Source: Litsea cubeba
Lineage: Eukaryota > Streptophyta > Magnoliopsida > Laurales > Lauraceae
NCBI GenBank assembly: GCA_012931725.1
Contig: CM022945.1
Coordinates: 150,849,480 to 150,913,479 of the forward strand
Reading direction: 5' to 3'
Length of the DNA: 64,000 nt
The position numbers and the translations under genes were made by a program. Under the pieces are notes generated by a model. That model was given only the letters and a program-made list of their open reading frames with translations, did not search any database and had not been told where the DNA came from. Position 1 is the first letter of the stretch. Every line of letters begins with the position of its first letter. Shown here piece after piece: positions 11,391 to 22,400 of this stretch.

Positions 11391-13182
11391 TGCAAATTCG
11401 CAGTCTAATGAGTAATGGTCCTTCGAGAATAAACGCTGACTGTTTTTTTTTTTAAGACCATACTTGAGTAGAGTACCATGTGAGACTGAATCATCACCTG
11501 TTAGCTTGTAATATAATATACTAAACATATAAATTGGGCTCTCCGCATACCCACTTTTCAATTTCCCTTTTTCAAATTTTCATAGACGCACCTTAATTAA
11601 TCTGGTCCCCTAATAATTGACTTTACTTGATCCAATTCCAACAAGGTTCCTAAGTTTATTCACCATTGAGTTTTATCAACAAATTTTCCCCATATATGTA
11701 TAACAATTAAATTGCGAGGACCTAAGACTTCGAACTAGGATCACATGGTAGTGTATGTCACGATCCGAAATCTGGAGCCCTCGAATCCTACATCATGAAC
11801 AATAAGCATCACATTCACATTCATAAGTCCAATTATTATCCGAAAATATATAATTCAGGCAACATAATGCGTAACCATACAAGTCCAACTGAAAGTATTT
11901 AATGTTTGAATATAACAAACTAAAATCACTAAAACTAATCCCTAAATTAAACCGGTGAGTCTCGACGTCTCTCAATTACACGTATCGAATTCTATCACTT
12001 CATCATCAAAACCCTCCTATATCCGTGCATTCTGGTTACGAGGATTGGGGCAGATCCACAAATCAATACAAACTTGGGCAATAGAGTTACTAATCTATAT
12101 GTGTGCATAGCATCATAATAAATAAGATAAAGCTAAAACATTGATGTCCCAAGCTCAGATAAATAACAAGGGTTGATGTCAGATTTATAGTCGTTGCCTA
12201 GTGGCACTTTAGAAATAAATATAAAAATCAATTTTATTTTCTTCAACCGATGGCATGGCCGTGGACCACAAGGACCAGGTAACAACGTTGGTAGTACAAG
12301 CCCGTCAAGGGGTTTAGCCTGCCTAGGGCTTTGATAACATCAAGTGAGGACCAAGCTAGTGAAAGCCCTAGCTAGCCACGAGTCATGAATAACTAGTATA
12401 AAGTGTAAGGATCCTTTCAAGATAGAACTTGTGAGATGGATGGAGTAGGGGAATTAGAACTCCAAAGTGCAATGCAAGACTTTTGAAAATGCATGCTCTT
12501 TTTTTTTATGGGATGTGGTCAAATTTTATTACCATAGAAATTGATAACCAGCTCATAGGCCCGTAACATTGAGCATAGGGTATGATACATATGGGTCGGC
12601 ATGATGTCATTGAAGGTCTGCATATGTGTGAACTGTGAAGAAATCTATTATTGAATTTGAGCGTAACATGCACCGACAGGTTATGCAGTAACACGTCTCA
12701 GCAGTGGTTCCTCAAAGCAAGGCCACTATCATCTTCAATTGTCTCTCATTTCCTCTCTTTAGCTTTTAATTTCATATCAAAATAGCGAACAAACTAACAA
12801 AGGAAAAGGGACCGGGTTGAGTAACCGAAGGCTAGTCAGACGCACATAATTAAAATTTTTTAATATTGTATTCATGTGTTTTATATATGCTCTATTTTAC
12901 AGTGGAAAGATCCTTACAGATAATCCAAAAACCAAAAGGGACCATGCATGGGCGGCGCTACATGGATGTCAGTGGGGTCAACTGACCTCACTGAGGTCTG
13001 AAAAATTATTTAAAAAAAAAAATCTTTAATGAATTAAACTTATGTAAAGATTTTGACCACACTCAATACCTAAGTTAATGGGCCATCTTTCTACCAAAAT
13101 AAATTAAAAATAATGTACCCAACTTTTTTTTTTAAAGAAAATTTGATTTTTTAGACATTCTGTCATTAACTTTTTTAGACAA
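11391..13182. other. Intergenic, no gene seen
   Basis: AT-rich sequence without a convincing ORF, splice pattern or repeat end. Short ORFs such as 11793-11975 and 12506-12694 on the minus strand show no known motif. Confidence 0.55.
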
Positions 13183-13400
13183 GGGGTTGGCCGAGTGGTC
13201 AAGACCACAGTTTCTCCCTCTTCCGGAGCTAGAGGTTTTGGTATCGACCCTCGGTTTCCCCTTCTTTAGGAATTAAAAGTTAAGTCCACTAATGCTACCA
13301 CCTTGGGGCCACAGGGGTGCTTACCGGGCTTCCCTTTGGGACAGGAGGGATTAGTCCAGCTCAAAGGGTTGGTAACCCTCCGATAGCAGGAAAAAAAAAA
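13183..13400 (+). repeat. tRNA-derived SINE
   Basis: It starts GGGGTTGGCCGAGTGGTC, which holds a pol III A-box-like motif (TGGCCGAGTGG). A weak B-box-like motif lies about 50 bp later (GGTATCGACC). The 3' body reads GGATTAGTCCAGCTCAAAGG and ends in ten A. The same 3' body occurs inverted at 33216-33340, confirming a dispersed family. No clear target duplication was found. Confidence 0.72.
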
Positions 13401-14465
13401 CTCTAAATGCGGTATTCTTCCCATATTAGAAGGAGAAAACCCTAATATTTAGATTTAGGCATATAGACTCCCAGCCCCAGCCGAGCGGCAGAGATCAATG
13501 GATGAATGACTGTTTGGTCACATATATTAAAAATGACGTGTTTTCTAGTGTTGATAATGAAGCTATTATGCAACGATTATAACACATAAAACCCGTCAAG
13601 GGCAGCTGAGGAGTTTATGTTTTTTGATTTTATTTTTGAATTAAGAACTATTAGTAACAATGTATTAAAATTTATATTTATTTTTGTTTGAGAATCCAAT
13701 GTTATCTTTGCCGAATTATCGGAAATAGATTTGAGAAATTTATATTATATTTTTCGAATTATCGGAAGTAGATAACAGATGTTGATAAAGAGAAAAATAA
13801 ATTTATTCAATTTGTGAAAAATAAGTCTTTTGTTGACCCTATACTGATTCAAATTTCTAGAGCCGCCACTGGCCGACCATGGAAAGATCGGCCCAACATT
13901 ACCCGAAGATGGTGACATGATTAGATTACATGGTGATTCCAATCAATAGCGTACATGTGTGGAGCATTTGGAGCCAAACTAACAAAAAGGACTCAAAAGG
14001 AGAGGGAGAAGAGCTAATGAGAACATACACTATATTAATGGATAAAAGCCAAATGAATAGAGAATAATTGTCCTTTTTACCACAGGCTTGGTGGGTTCGG
14101 GAGTTGGCTATTGTGAGACTGTGACCATATGGGGTGGGCCCCACACCTGATACCATTTGGTCGTGGACCCAAAAGATCAACAGATCTATTTCAAAGCATC
14201 CAAAATACTTCTACAGCACTGGGTCCCACCATGTCAATTTAACTCTCTCCTCACAGGGGATTCTTGTTTTGTCCTCACCTGAACCGAATCAAGGGCTTTA
14301 GTATATGTCTTTTACTCTATATAGGGTATATTTGCCACACACTTTCGTCATCTAGTGTATGTGTCATGTATGTGATTTGTAGTGACAAAAAGAATTACTG
14401 AAAACAACCCATGGGATTGATTATTATTTTGAGAAACCACCTGATCACTTCAATTTCATCATATG
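13401..14465. other. Intergenic, no gene seen
   Basis: AT-rich non-coding DNA. The 60-85 codon minus-strand ORFs at 13745-14180 have no recognised domain. Confidence 0.55.
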
Positions 14466-15373
14466 TGTGAGTGCCTAAAAATCACGGACTTGATTAGTGA
14501 AGGTCTAGAATCTCTCGGAGACTACCTGATGAGATTAGTATGCCCGCCCAGAACCTGAAAGGGAGAGAATAAGAAGAAGACAATCGTCAAAAACCCAGGC
14601 TGTAGGCAGCGCAAGGCCCTCCGATGCCTAAGTTAGTTCAAGGAACTCAACGGTAGGGTGGAGGAAGAAGAGAGGCAGAGTGAGGGCTCAAGAGTAATGA
14701 ATTCGATACCTTGAGTTTGAGAGGACTTTTTTATTTATAGAAGAAGCCTCGTGGCAGAGGACGGCGGGGGCCCGCTGGTTTGTCCTGTACTTGAGCGACA
14801 GAGTCACATCAGTCCACATTCTCTTAAATGAAAGTCCATTCCGCCTGCCATCCATTAATTGATGATCCGATTGGATCTGCCTTTCATTAAATGGCGGTCC
14901 AATCGGCCCACAATGCATTAAATGAGAATCCAATCGGGCCTCACCTTGTCTGGGCCTTTCGGCAGTAGTCCCATCGGGTCGTCGCCTGAAGCCTTGCCTT
15001 GAAGGAGACGTAACTACTGGATGTCAATCTACCAGGAATTTTGGGCGGCTGAGATGTCTTCTCAGTAACATCCGCGCGTGCCCATATCTCATCATGCATA
15101 TCTCATATGCATTTTGTGATGTGGCTGGTCCTCTGGTGGTGCTTTGGCAGTTAGCGCCCGACTCGGCCAGCATGCTGGTACGGACCGCGATGCTTGACCG
15201 AGGCCGGAGTGGATTGTCGAGGCCAGACGCAACCGAGGTCGGCATGGGCTTGGCAACAGCTGGCGCCCTAGCATCACTGCCTGGGTACACATGGCCAAGC
15301 TTGAGGTATAATTAACCGGTCATCTTTACCGGGGTTAACATAATCTCAGTGTCTTTAGGAATGTCCCCACACA
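14466..15373 (-). repeat. Element A 3' LTR
   Basis: On the minus strand it begins TGTGTGGGGACATTCC and ends GATTTTTAGGCACTCACA. A minus-strand TATA box (CTATAAATAA) lies at 14740-14731. Three spaced copies of CATTAAATG/CATTAATTG near 14850-14920 lie between the LTR start and the TATA box. It aligns throughout with 25117-25997 with scattered substitutions and small indels. Confidence 0.88.
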
Positions 15374-15390
15374 ATTGCCCCCTAGCTTTT
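15374..15390 (-). other. Element A polypurine tract
   Basis: On the minus strand AGCTAGGGGGCAAT precedes the LTR start TGTGTGGGG. The same junction is seen in elements B, D and E. It would prime plus-strand DNA synthesis. Confidence 0.75.
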
Positions 15391-15771
15391 AAGCTCTTAA
15401 GAGTTTCTCAACCTTTTTGAGGTCGGAAGCTATAAGACGCGAGGGCACTCGAAGATCGGTGATAGAGGGCAACGTTCTTGAGGACATCGATCGTGTTGCC
15501 GAGCTGCTCTCTTTCCGGACCGGGGTGCTTTTCAAATCTCACCTCGGTTCTGGCTGCTGACGTTTCAACCTTATCCATTGCCGCTCTACCTGCCTGAGGC
15601 AGTAAATGCTATGATGCACTCGATGCAGAAGGTGTACCATCGATGCTACGTGTCGACGTTGGATGGGTGGTTCAGATATTTCCGAGGCGCGTGCTCTGCG
15701 CCGAATAGACGTTCACGGCACTCGAGGCTTCGCACATGCGTCCTCGGGATATGAAAGGGCGCTCTCCCCGT

Positions 15772-15779
15772 CTATAAAA
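15772..15779 (+). promoter_or_regulatory. TATA box of antisense gene in A
   Basis: CTATAAAAG lies about 275 bp upstream of the antisense ATG at 16053, in a GC-rich setting. Element B has a TATA box in the equivalent position (50308). This supports a promoter separate from the LTR. Confidence 0.6.
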
Positions 15780-16052
15780 GCGGAGGCTAGGGCTCCTCTC
15801 TACTTCTACTTGCACTTTTGCTAGAGAAGAAGAAGAGAGTTTTTTCGCAGAAGAGAGTCTGCTCCGAAGAGGGACACCGCCAGGATCGATCCAATCTAGG
15901 TTCGGCTCTGCTTCTTGCTCATCCCATTTTTGTAAGTCTTTCTTCTCTGCTTCCCCCCCCCCCCTTCTTTTCTTCACGGTCAGGGTTTTGTTTCCTTTCT
16001 GCGATTCTGCGATTCACACTTCGAGTCCTTAGGTTTTAGGAAAACCATAGGA

Positions 16053-17725
16053 ATGGGCGCTTATAGCTTCTGGATAAAGAACGAAGGGTCCATAGCCCAA
16101 CTCAAGTTGGATTATAAGATACCCGCTGATGTTTTACTTAAAGTACCCCACCCTGCCTCTTACATTGACGGCAGCATTTACAATGGCTGGATGTCATTTC
16201 CCTTGATAGCCATAGTAGAGGGCGGAGTACGTTTCCCCCTTCACCCTCTGCTTAGGGATTGCCTCAGGGCGTGGAACCTCTGTCCTTACCAGTTGATGCC
16301 GAACGGCTGCATAATCATCATGGGCACGGCCGTGGTCAATAGGATTTTAGAAATCAACCTTGGCGTCCACTACATCGAGGACATCTATGACCTCTGTAAG
16401 GCTCGAGACAACGCCTTCTACCTTCGGATTAGATCGGGCCGGAGTAGTTTTATCAACGCCTTGGAGGACTCGAGCAAGTATGCCGGGAATGATCGCCTGT
16501 TTGTTTCAGGCAATTGGGAGTTCAACGACGATGAGCCTGCGTTGAATAGGCTATCTCGGATTCCCCGTCGTCTCGGTGCTCCTCAAAGTAAATGCCGCAC
16601 CCTTACTTTGCATTTATCCTCTTTTTGTAATGCCAAGCTGACCCCTTTTCTGTTTGCTGCGCAGGTATCGCTAACAGGAGGAGAGAGGCTCAGAGAGTCG
16701 GTTAGACCAGGGACGAGGCCTGGCTTCGGGCCATAAGCAGTTATCACGGCCACGCCGACAAATCGGCATGGTCCCTCCTTGTCTACGATCCGAAGTACAA
16801 GTCCTACTTCAAGTGGAAATACGATCCGAGCACGGCCCCCGTACCCGTGGTTGAGGAAAGAATTCGTCCGACCGGGATTGAGGCAAGCGACCGAGCTGCG
16901 TCCAGAGCAAGGGCTTCTACATCAGAGCCAGAATCGGAGGAAGTTCCTTTGAGGGGGAGAGAGTCGCGCCAGTCGTCTCGGTTCCCTTCTTCGGGTTCGG
17001 CAGAGGAAGAGATGGTGAGAAAGAAGCATCTGGTGTTGGATGACCTGGAAGACTTGGCGCTTGGGGGTCAATCTTCCAAGGCACCGGCAAACACAACCGT
17101 CGCGGAAGTCCCTACCCCCGTGCTACCAGAGGTTCCTCCAACCACTCGCCGCCCGGGAACTGCTACTCCCGTAACTGCTGCCTCCGAGACACCGTCGGAC
17201 GTCTATAGGGCCAAGCTCGAAAAGCTCAAGGCTGAAGATGCCAAGCGCACATCCGAGATCGAAGCCTTGAAGAAAAAGATCGCTGAACTGGAATCCTCCT
17301 TGGAGGTGTAGGAGGTGAAGAAGAACGACCTCGAGGCAAGGCTCCGATCCGGAGATGAGCGGATAGCCGAGCTGGAGGAATTCAAGGGAGGGAGCAGAGG
17401 CTAGGCTCGAATTGGAATGTGACGATGCTTATGAAGAGGGAGCGGAGAGTGCAGCAGTGCACTACAGGCCCAGGTCATCAAAGTGAGGGACAATGCCTGG
17501 GTAGGAGCGTGGCGCGTGGCCCTAAAGGAAGCGGGGATTTTCGAGGGTCACCCCGCATTTAAAGATCCACCCCCGTATCCTGTCAAGGCACGTGCGCCGA
17601 GCTCCGCTCCTACTGAATCTCCCGCGCCCAAGGCTCCTCCGGTAGTGATAGAAATCTCAGAGGCTGCCGATCCTGAGCCTGTCCAGACTCAATCAGGTGC
17701 TGCCCTCGAGCCTACGTCTTCTTGA
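16053..17725 (+). pseudogene. Antisense spliced gene of element A (decayed)
   Basis: Exon 1 runs from the ATG at 16053 to 16587 (535 bp) and ends at a GTAAAT donor. An intron to 16664 ends in TGCGCAG. Exon 2 continues in phase with SIANRRREAQR, then a TAG near 16704 where the B copy has Trp. Sense reading resumes (AWLRAISSYHGHADKSAW) up to a TAG after 17308 within a coiled coil of Lys/Glu/Leu residues. A last segment at 17483-17725 matches the C-terminus of the B copy (WRVALKEAG, HPAF, PPPYP). Exon 1 contains GGVRFPLHPLLRDCLRAWN, like the plant putative gypsy-type transposon domain (Transposase_28-like). The function is unknown; this copy has at least two nonsense changes. Confidence 0.72.
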
Positions 17726-18969
17726 AGATTTTACTCTTGATGTATTTTTTCTCTTTTTCCTTCTGCCTTGGATGTAAAGATTGAATGTAATGACCAACTG
17801 TTGGAATGGAATCCTCTACTTTTGATGACTTTGATCTTCACATTTTTAGTGTCTGCTTTCATTCTGTTTCTTGCTTCTCATGTTTGTAATTAGAAATTTC
17901 GCCAAGTGTTTGGCTTCAGTTTTCGGACCGGGCTTCCTGGACACGAATCTTCTCGTGGCATAGGCGGTCCTAATAACTGAGTCAAAGTGGGAGCGGATCG
18001 GATTGTCCTTCGTCCCGGGATCGTTTGTGGTGGGATCGGCATCGTAGCCGAGGCGGCCACTACAGCAATCACCGAGCTAGCTCATCACAAGACGTGGTCT
18101 CGGCTTGATACTCTTATTGAGGCATCACCATGGTACTTGCAGCTTTGGAGATTGTAGAGAATCTTCTGGGCGATTGACTTCCTAAGGCCATAATGATGCT
18201 CTTCGATCGATGCAGGAGATAAATCGACGGCACTATGTGTCATCATCTGGGCGGTCATCTGACTGTCTTGAAAAGACACACGTCGCCTCAAAGGAGGCGT
18301 ATGCAGCTTTCGATGCGGTGTGCCGGGATGTCTGACACGTGTATCTGCAGGCTTGGGAAATTACTCTTCTTCCTTGCTATAAATATGGATGAAAGATCAG
18401 GTCTTCCCCCAACTTACATCCTTGCCTTGGCTGGAGAAGAAACAGAGAGGTTTGCAGCAAGGGGGTGTATCTTTGATAGAGAAGCCTTTGCTGGGGTTAG
18501 GCCCCTGGTCTTCGATGAAGAAGGGGTGGCGCTGGCGGTCGAAGTTCCACCATAACCAAACTGCCCGTGTCTTCGTAAAATAGGGCTTTGGCCCATCTTA
18601 GCAGGAGGCGGTCGGAGATGGTGCTCCAACGGAGCTACCGGTGTCTTCATAAAATACATCCTCGATCACTCCTGCCGGCTGAGAAGAGATGAGACATCTA
18701 TATTTGGTTACCTCGGGCCGAATAAGGAAAATAAATGTCCTTCGTTCTCCTCCTCTCTTTCCTCTGACGCATTTATCTCTTTCTGATGCAGTGGGAAATC
18801 CTTCTGCTTGTAATAGTATGTAACAGAGATCTGCTTGTAATCCTTCTTGATAATTCAATAAAAATTTCTTTGTCTTGTGTCTTCTCTTTTGCTACTTTGA
18901 GAATGTTTTCTGCATTTTTCCTTTTCTCTGGCTGCTTAGGATTTCCACCCGTGCCAGGATAGGCCTCGT
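17726..18969 (+). other. Element A segment downstream of the antisense gene
   Basis: This holds the likely 3' UTR of the antisense gene (T-rich, about 17726-17860). A GC-richer stretch follows, with a second TATA-like box (CTATAAATATGG at about 18377) and a plus-strand ORF, 18235-18555, that matches nothing I recognise. It has no clear counterpart in element B, so it is either lineage-specific filler or a degraded extra gene. Confidence 0.45.
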
Positions 18970-19345
18970 AGCATACTTGCCGAATTAGGATCGAGACGTG
19001 GCCAACTGGCTCGTTGCTGGAGGCGTAGTCTCACCGATCAGCGATCTTGCATTCTTACCGAGATGCGCATATGACCGGACTGCCCCAGTGCTGCTTTTGC
19101 TAGTCTCAGCACGGGCCTGATCTCATAGAGGGATATAACTAGAAGTGTAGTCTCACCGGTCAGCAATCTGGCATTCTTACCGAGGTGTGCACACGACCAG
19201 ACTACCCCAGTGTTGCTTTTGCTAGTCTCAGCGCGGACTTAGTCAAGTAGGGGGACGTAACCAGCTGGCACGTCACCAGAGGTGTAGTCCTATAGCCCAG
19301 CGGTCTGGTACTCTTACTGAGACGCGCGGGTGGCTGAACTGGAGA
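18970..19345. repeat. Tandem repeats in element A
   Basis: About three imperfect units of 120-136 bp. Equivalent phrases (gtagtctcaccgatcagcga and variants) start near 19028, 19148 and 19284. They lie between the 3' ends of the convergent antisense gene and pol. Element B has a different tandem array in the same place. Confidence 0.75.
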
Positions 19346-19479
19346 GTGTACTACAGCCGGAATGGGGAGTTACACTGCTGCCGAGTTCCTCATCTAGAAA
19401 CAATCATAGATTCAAGTTCATTCAAAAAATCAAGAACTTCTTTCATTGATCTTCAGAAAGTGATTACAATTTAGAAGTA

Positions 19480-22400
19480 ATATTTCTTTAGGTGCGTTAC
19501 ATTCCATGGTCGTGGCAATTCTTTGCCGTCCATGTCCTCAAGTCTGTAAGCTGACTGCCCGACAGTTAAGATCACCTTGAACGGTCTCGGCGCCAATTTG
19601 CCTTAGGTTGGATCAATATCTGCAGGGAGCGTCTTCTTCAGGACCAATTCTCCAATTAAGAATCTCCTTTCCCTAACCTTCTCATTGTAACCCCTAGCTA
19701 GCTACTACTGCTGATAGGCTGACAGGCGAATGGTTGCTGCTTCTCTGCGTTCTTCGGCTAGGTCCAGCTTCCGAGCCAGATTCAGATTATTTTGGCCCTA
19801 ATCGAAGAGTTCCGATCTTAAGGTTGGGAGGCCGACCTAGAGTGGAATCACCGCTTCCATGCCGTAGGCCAAAAAGAAAGGAGTTGCCGAGGTGGAGCGC
19901 CTTGGAGTCGTCCTATAGGCCCAGAGGACACTTGGTAGCTCTTCCACCCATTTTCCTTTAGCTCGGTCGAGCCTCTTCTTGAGTCCGTCGAGCATCACTT
20001 TATTGGAGCTTTCAGCTTAGTCGTTGCTCTAAGGATAGGCTGGAGTAGAGTTGTGGTTCCTAATGCCGAGCCTCTGGCAGAAGTTCTTGAAGAGATTGGA
20101 ATCGAATTGGGTCTCGTTGTCCGAGACCAAAACTCGCGGAATGCCGAACCTCATGATGATATTCTTCCACACAAAGTTCTTCGAGTCCTGCTCGGTGATG
20201 GAAGATAACGATTCTGTCTCTACCCACTTAGTGAAGTAATTGGTGGCCTCGATTAGCCACCTCTTACTCCCTGGAGCTCGGTGAAGTGGTCCCACGATGT
20301 CTAACCCCCACTGGGCGAAGGGCCACGGGCTAGAGAGTGGGCTCAGATCTTGCGCTGGCTAATGGAGGGATGAGGAGAACTTCTGAAATTTCTCGCACTT
20401 CATGGCATACCGTTGGGCATCCTTCTGCATATACGGCCACCAGTAACCCTAGCTGATGGCTCGGTAGGCTAACGATCGTCCTCCAATGTGGTTTCCATAG
20501 ATTCCTTCATGTATCTCATAAAGAAAATCTTCAACCTTATTTGGATGCACATATTGACGGTATGGGCCGGTGAAGGACTTCTTGTAGAGTTTCCCTTCTG
20601 GAGACAACCAGAACCGTGCTGCCTTAATTCTGATCTAGTGGGCTTCGAGCTTGTTCTCGGGAAGCTGGTCATCTCTGAGGTAGGCAATCTGCTTCTACGG
20701 CGGAGGAGAGGTTGGCGAGGGCATCTGCTGAGAGTTGGATTCTCTGCCGACCTACTTGACTTATGCTTTCTGGAATTGAGTGAGGAGCTTCTTTGCAAGG
20801 GCAAGGTAGGCTGCCATCCTTTTGTCGCGAGCCTGGTAGTCTCCAATTAGCTGGCTCATCACCAACTGTGAGTCACTGAAAACCACCAGCTGCTGCGCTC
20901 CCAGAATTTTAGCACTATTCAATCCTGCAATCAGTGCTTCATACTCAGCTTCATTGTTAGATGCCTTGAAGTCAATAGTCAGAGCCTGTTCGACGACAAG
21001 TCCCTCTGGAGATTGAAGGACTATACCGGCGCCGACTCTTTTAGAGGTAGAGGATCCGTCAACAAAGACCTTCCAGGTTGAAGCAAGGAATCGTTTCCAA
21101 GATCGTTCTTCTTCAGTTTCTGTGACTCCGTCCTCATTCCCTAGGCCCCCCCAGTTCTGTGTCGAGCGGGGTCGGTGCCGAACTAGGAGAAATAAATTCA
21201 ACAATGAAATCCGCCAACACTTGGGCCTTAATCGCCGTTCTGGGTTGGTATCTGATATCATACTGCCCCAGTTTGACGGCCCACTTGGACACTCGTCCGG
21301 AAAAGTCGGCCTTCTTAAAAAGGGATTTTAGTGGGTGCTCAATCACGACCACTATTGTATAAGTCTGGAAGTAATGGGAGAGCTTGCGAGAAGCACTGAC
21401 GAGTGCTAACGCTAACTTCTTCATTGGTAGGTATCTGGCCTTGGCGTCTTGTAGAATCTTGCTTGTATAGTAGATCGGCTTCTGCTGCTTGTCATCTTCT
21501 CTAACGAGGACCGAGCTCACTGCGTGGTCCGACCGCCAAGTATAAGTAAAGCACCTCTCCCCGTGTCGGAATCGAGAGCAGGGGAGGTGACGCCAGATAG
21601 GCCTTCAGCTCTTGCAACGCCTTGTCGCACTCCGGGTTCCATTAGAACTGCAAGTTTTTCTTGAGGAGCTGGAAGAAAGGCCGGCATTTGTCCGAGGATC
21701 TACTGATGAAGCGGTTCAATGCAGCGGCCATGCCAGTCAAACTCTGGACTTGCTTTGCAGTGGTCGGGCTTTGAATCCCTTGGATCGCCGAGATCTGATC
21801 CGGATTAGCTTCGATTCCTCTCCTGGTGACGAGGCTCCCAAGGAATTTGCTGGAGCCGACTCCAAAGGTGCACTTGGAAGCGTTCAATTTGAGATGGTAC
21901 ATCTGAAGGATAGCAAACACCTGACGCAGATCGGTCAAGTGGTCTTGAGACTGTTTGGACTTGACGACCATACATGTCGTCGATGTAGACTTCTACTGTC
22001 TTCCTGAGCTGGGCTTGGAACATCTTGGGGACCAGCCTCTGTTAAGTCGCTCCTGCATTCTTCAACCCAAAGGGCATCACCTTATAACAGTAGATGCCTC
22101 TGGGGGTAATAAACGCAGTTTTCTCCTCATCTGGGCCATACATCGGAATCTGATGATAACTTCGGTATGCATCGAGGAGACTCATCCTATCATGTCCGGC
22201 GGTGGCGTCAATCATCTGGTCGATCTTCGGAAGAGGTAAGTCGTCTTTGGGACAGGCCTTATTGAGATCAGTAAAATCAACACGGACTCTCCATTTGCCG
22301 GTCTTCTTCTTCACCACCACCGTGTTGGCTAGCCAGTCTGGGTACTGGACTTCTCTGATGGCTTTGGCTTCCAACAACTTTTCAACATCTTCTATCATGG

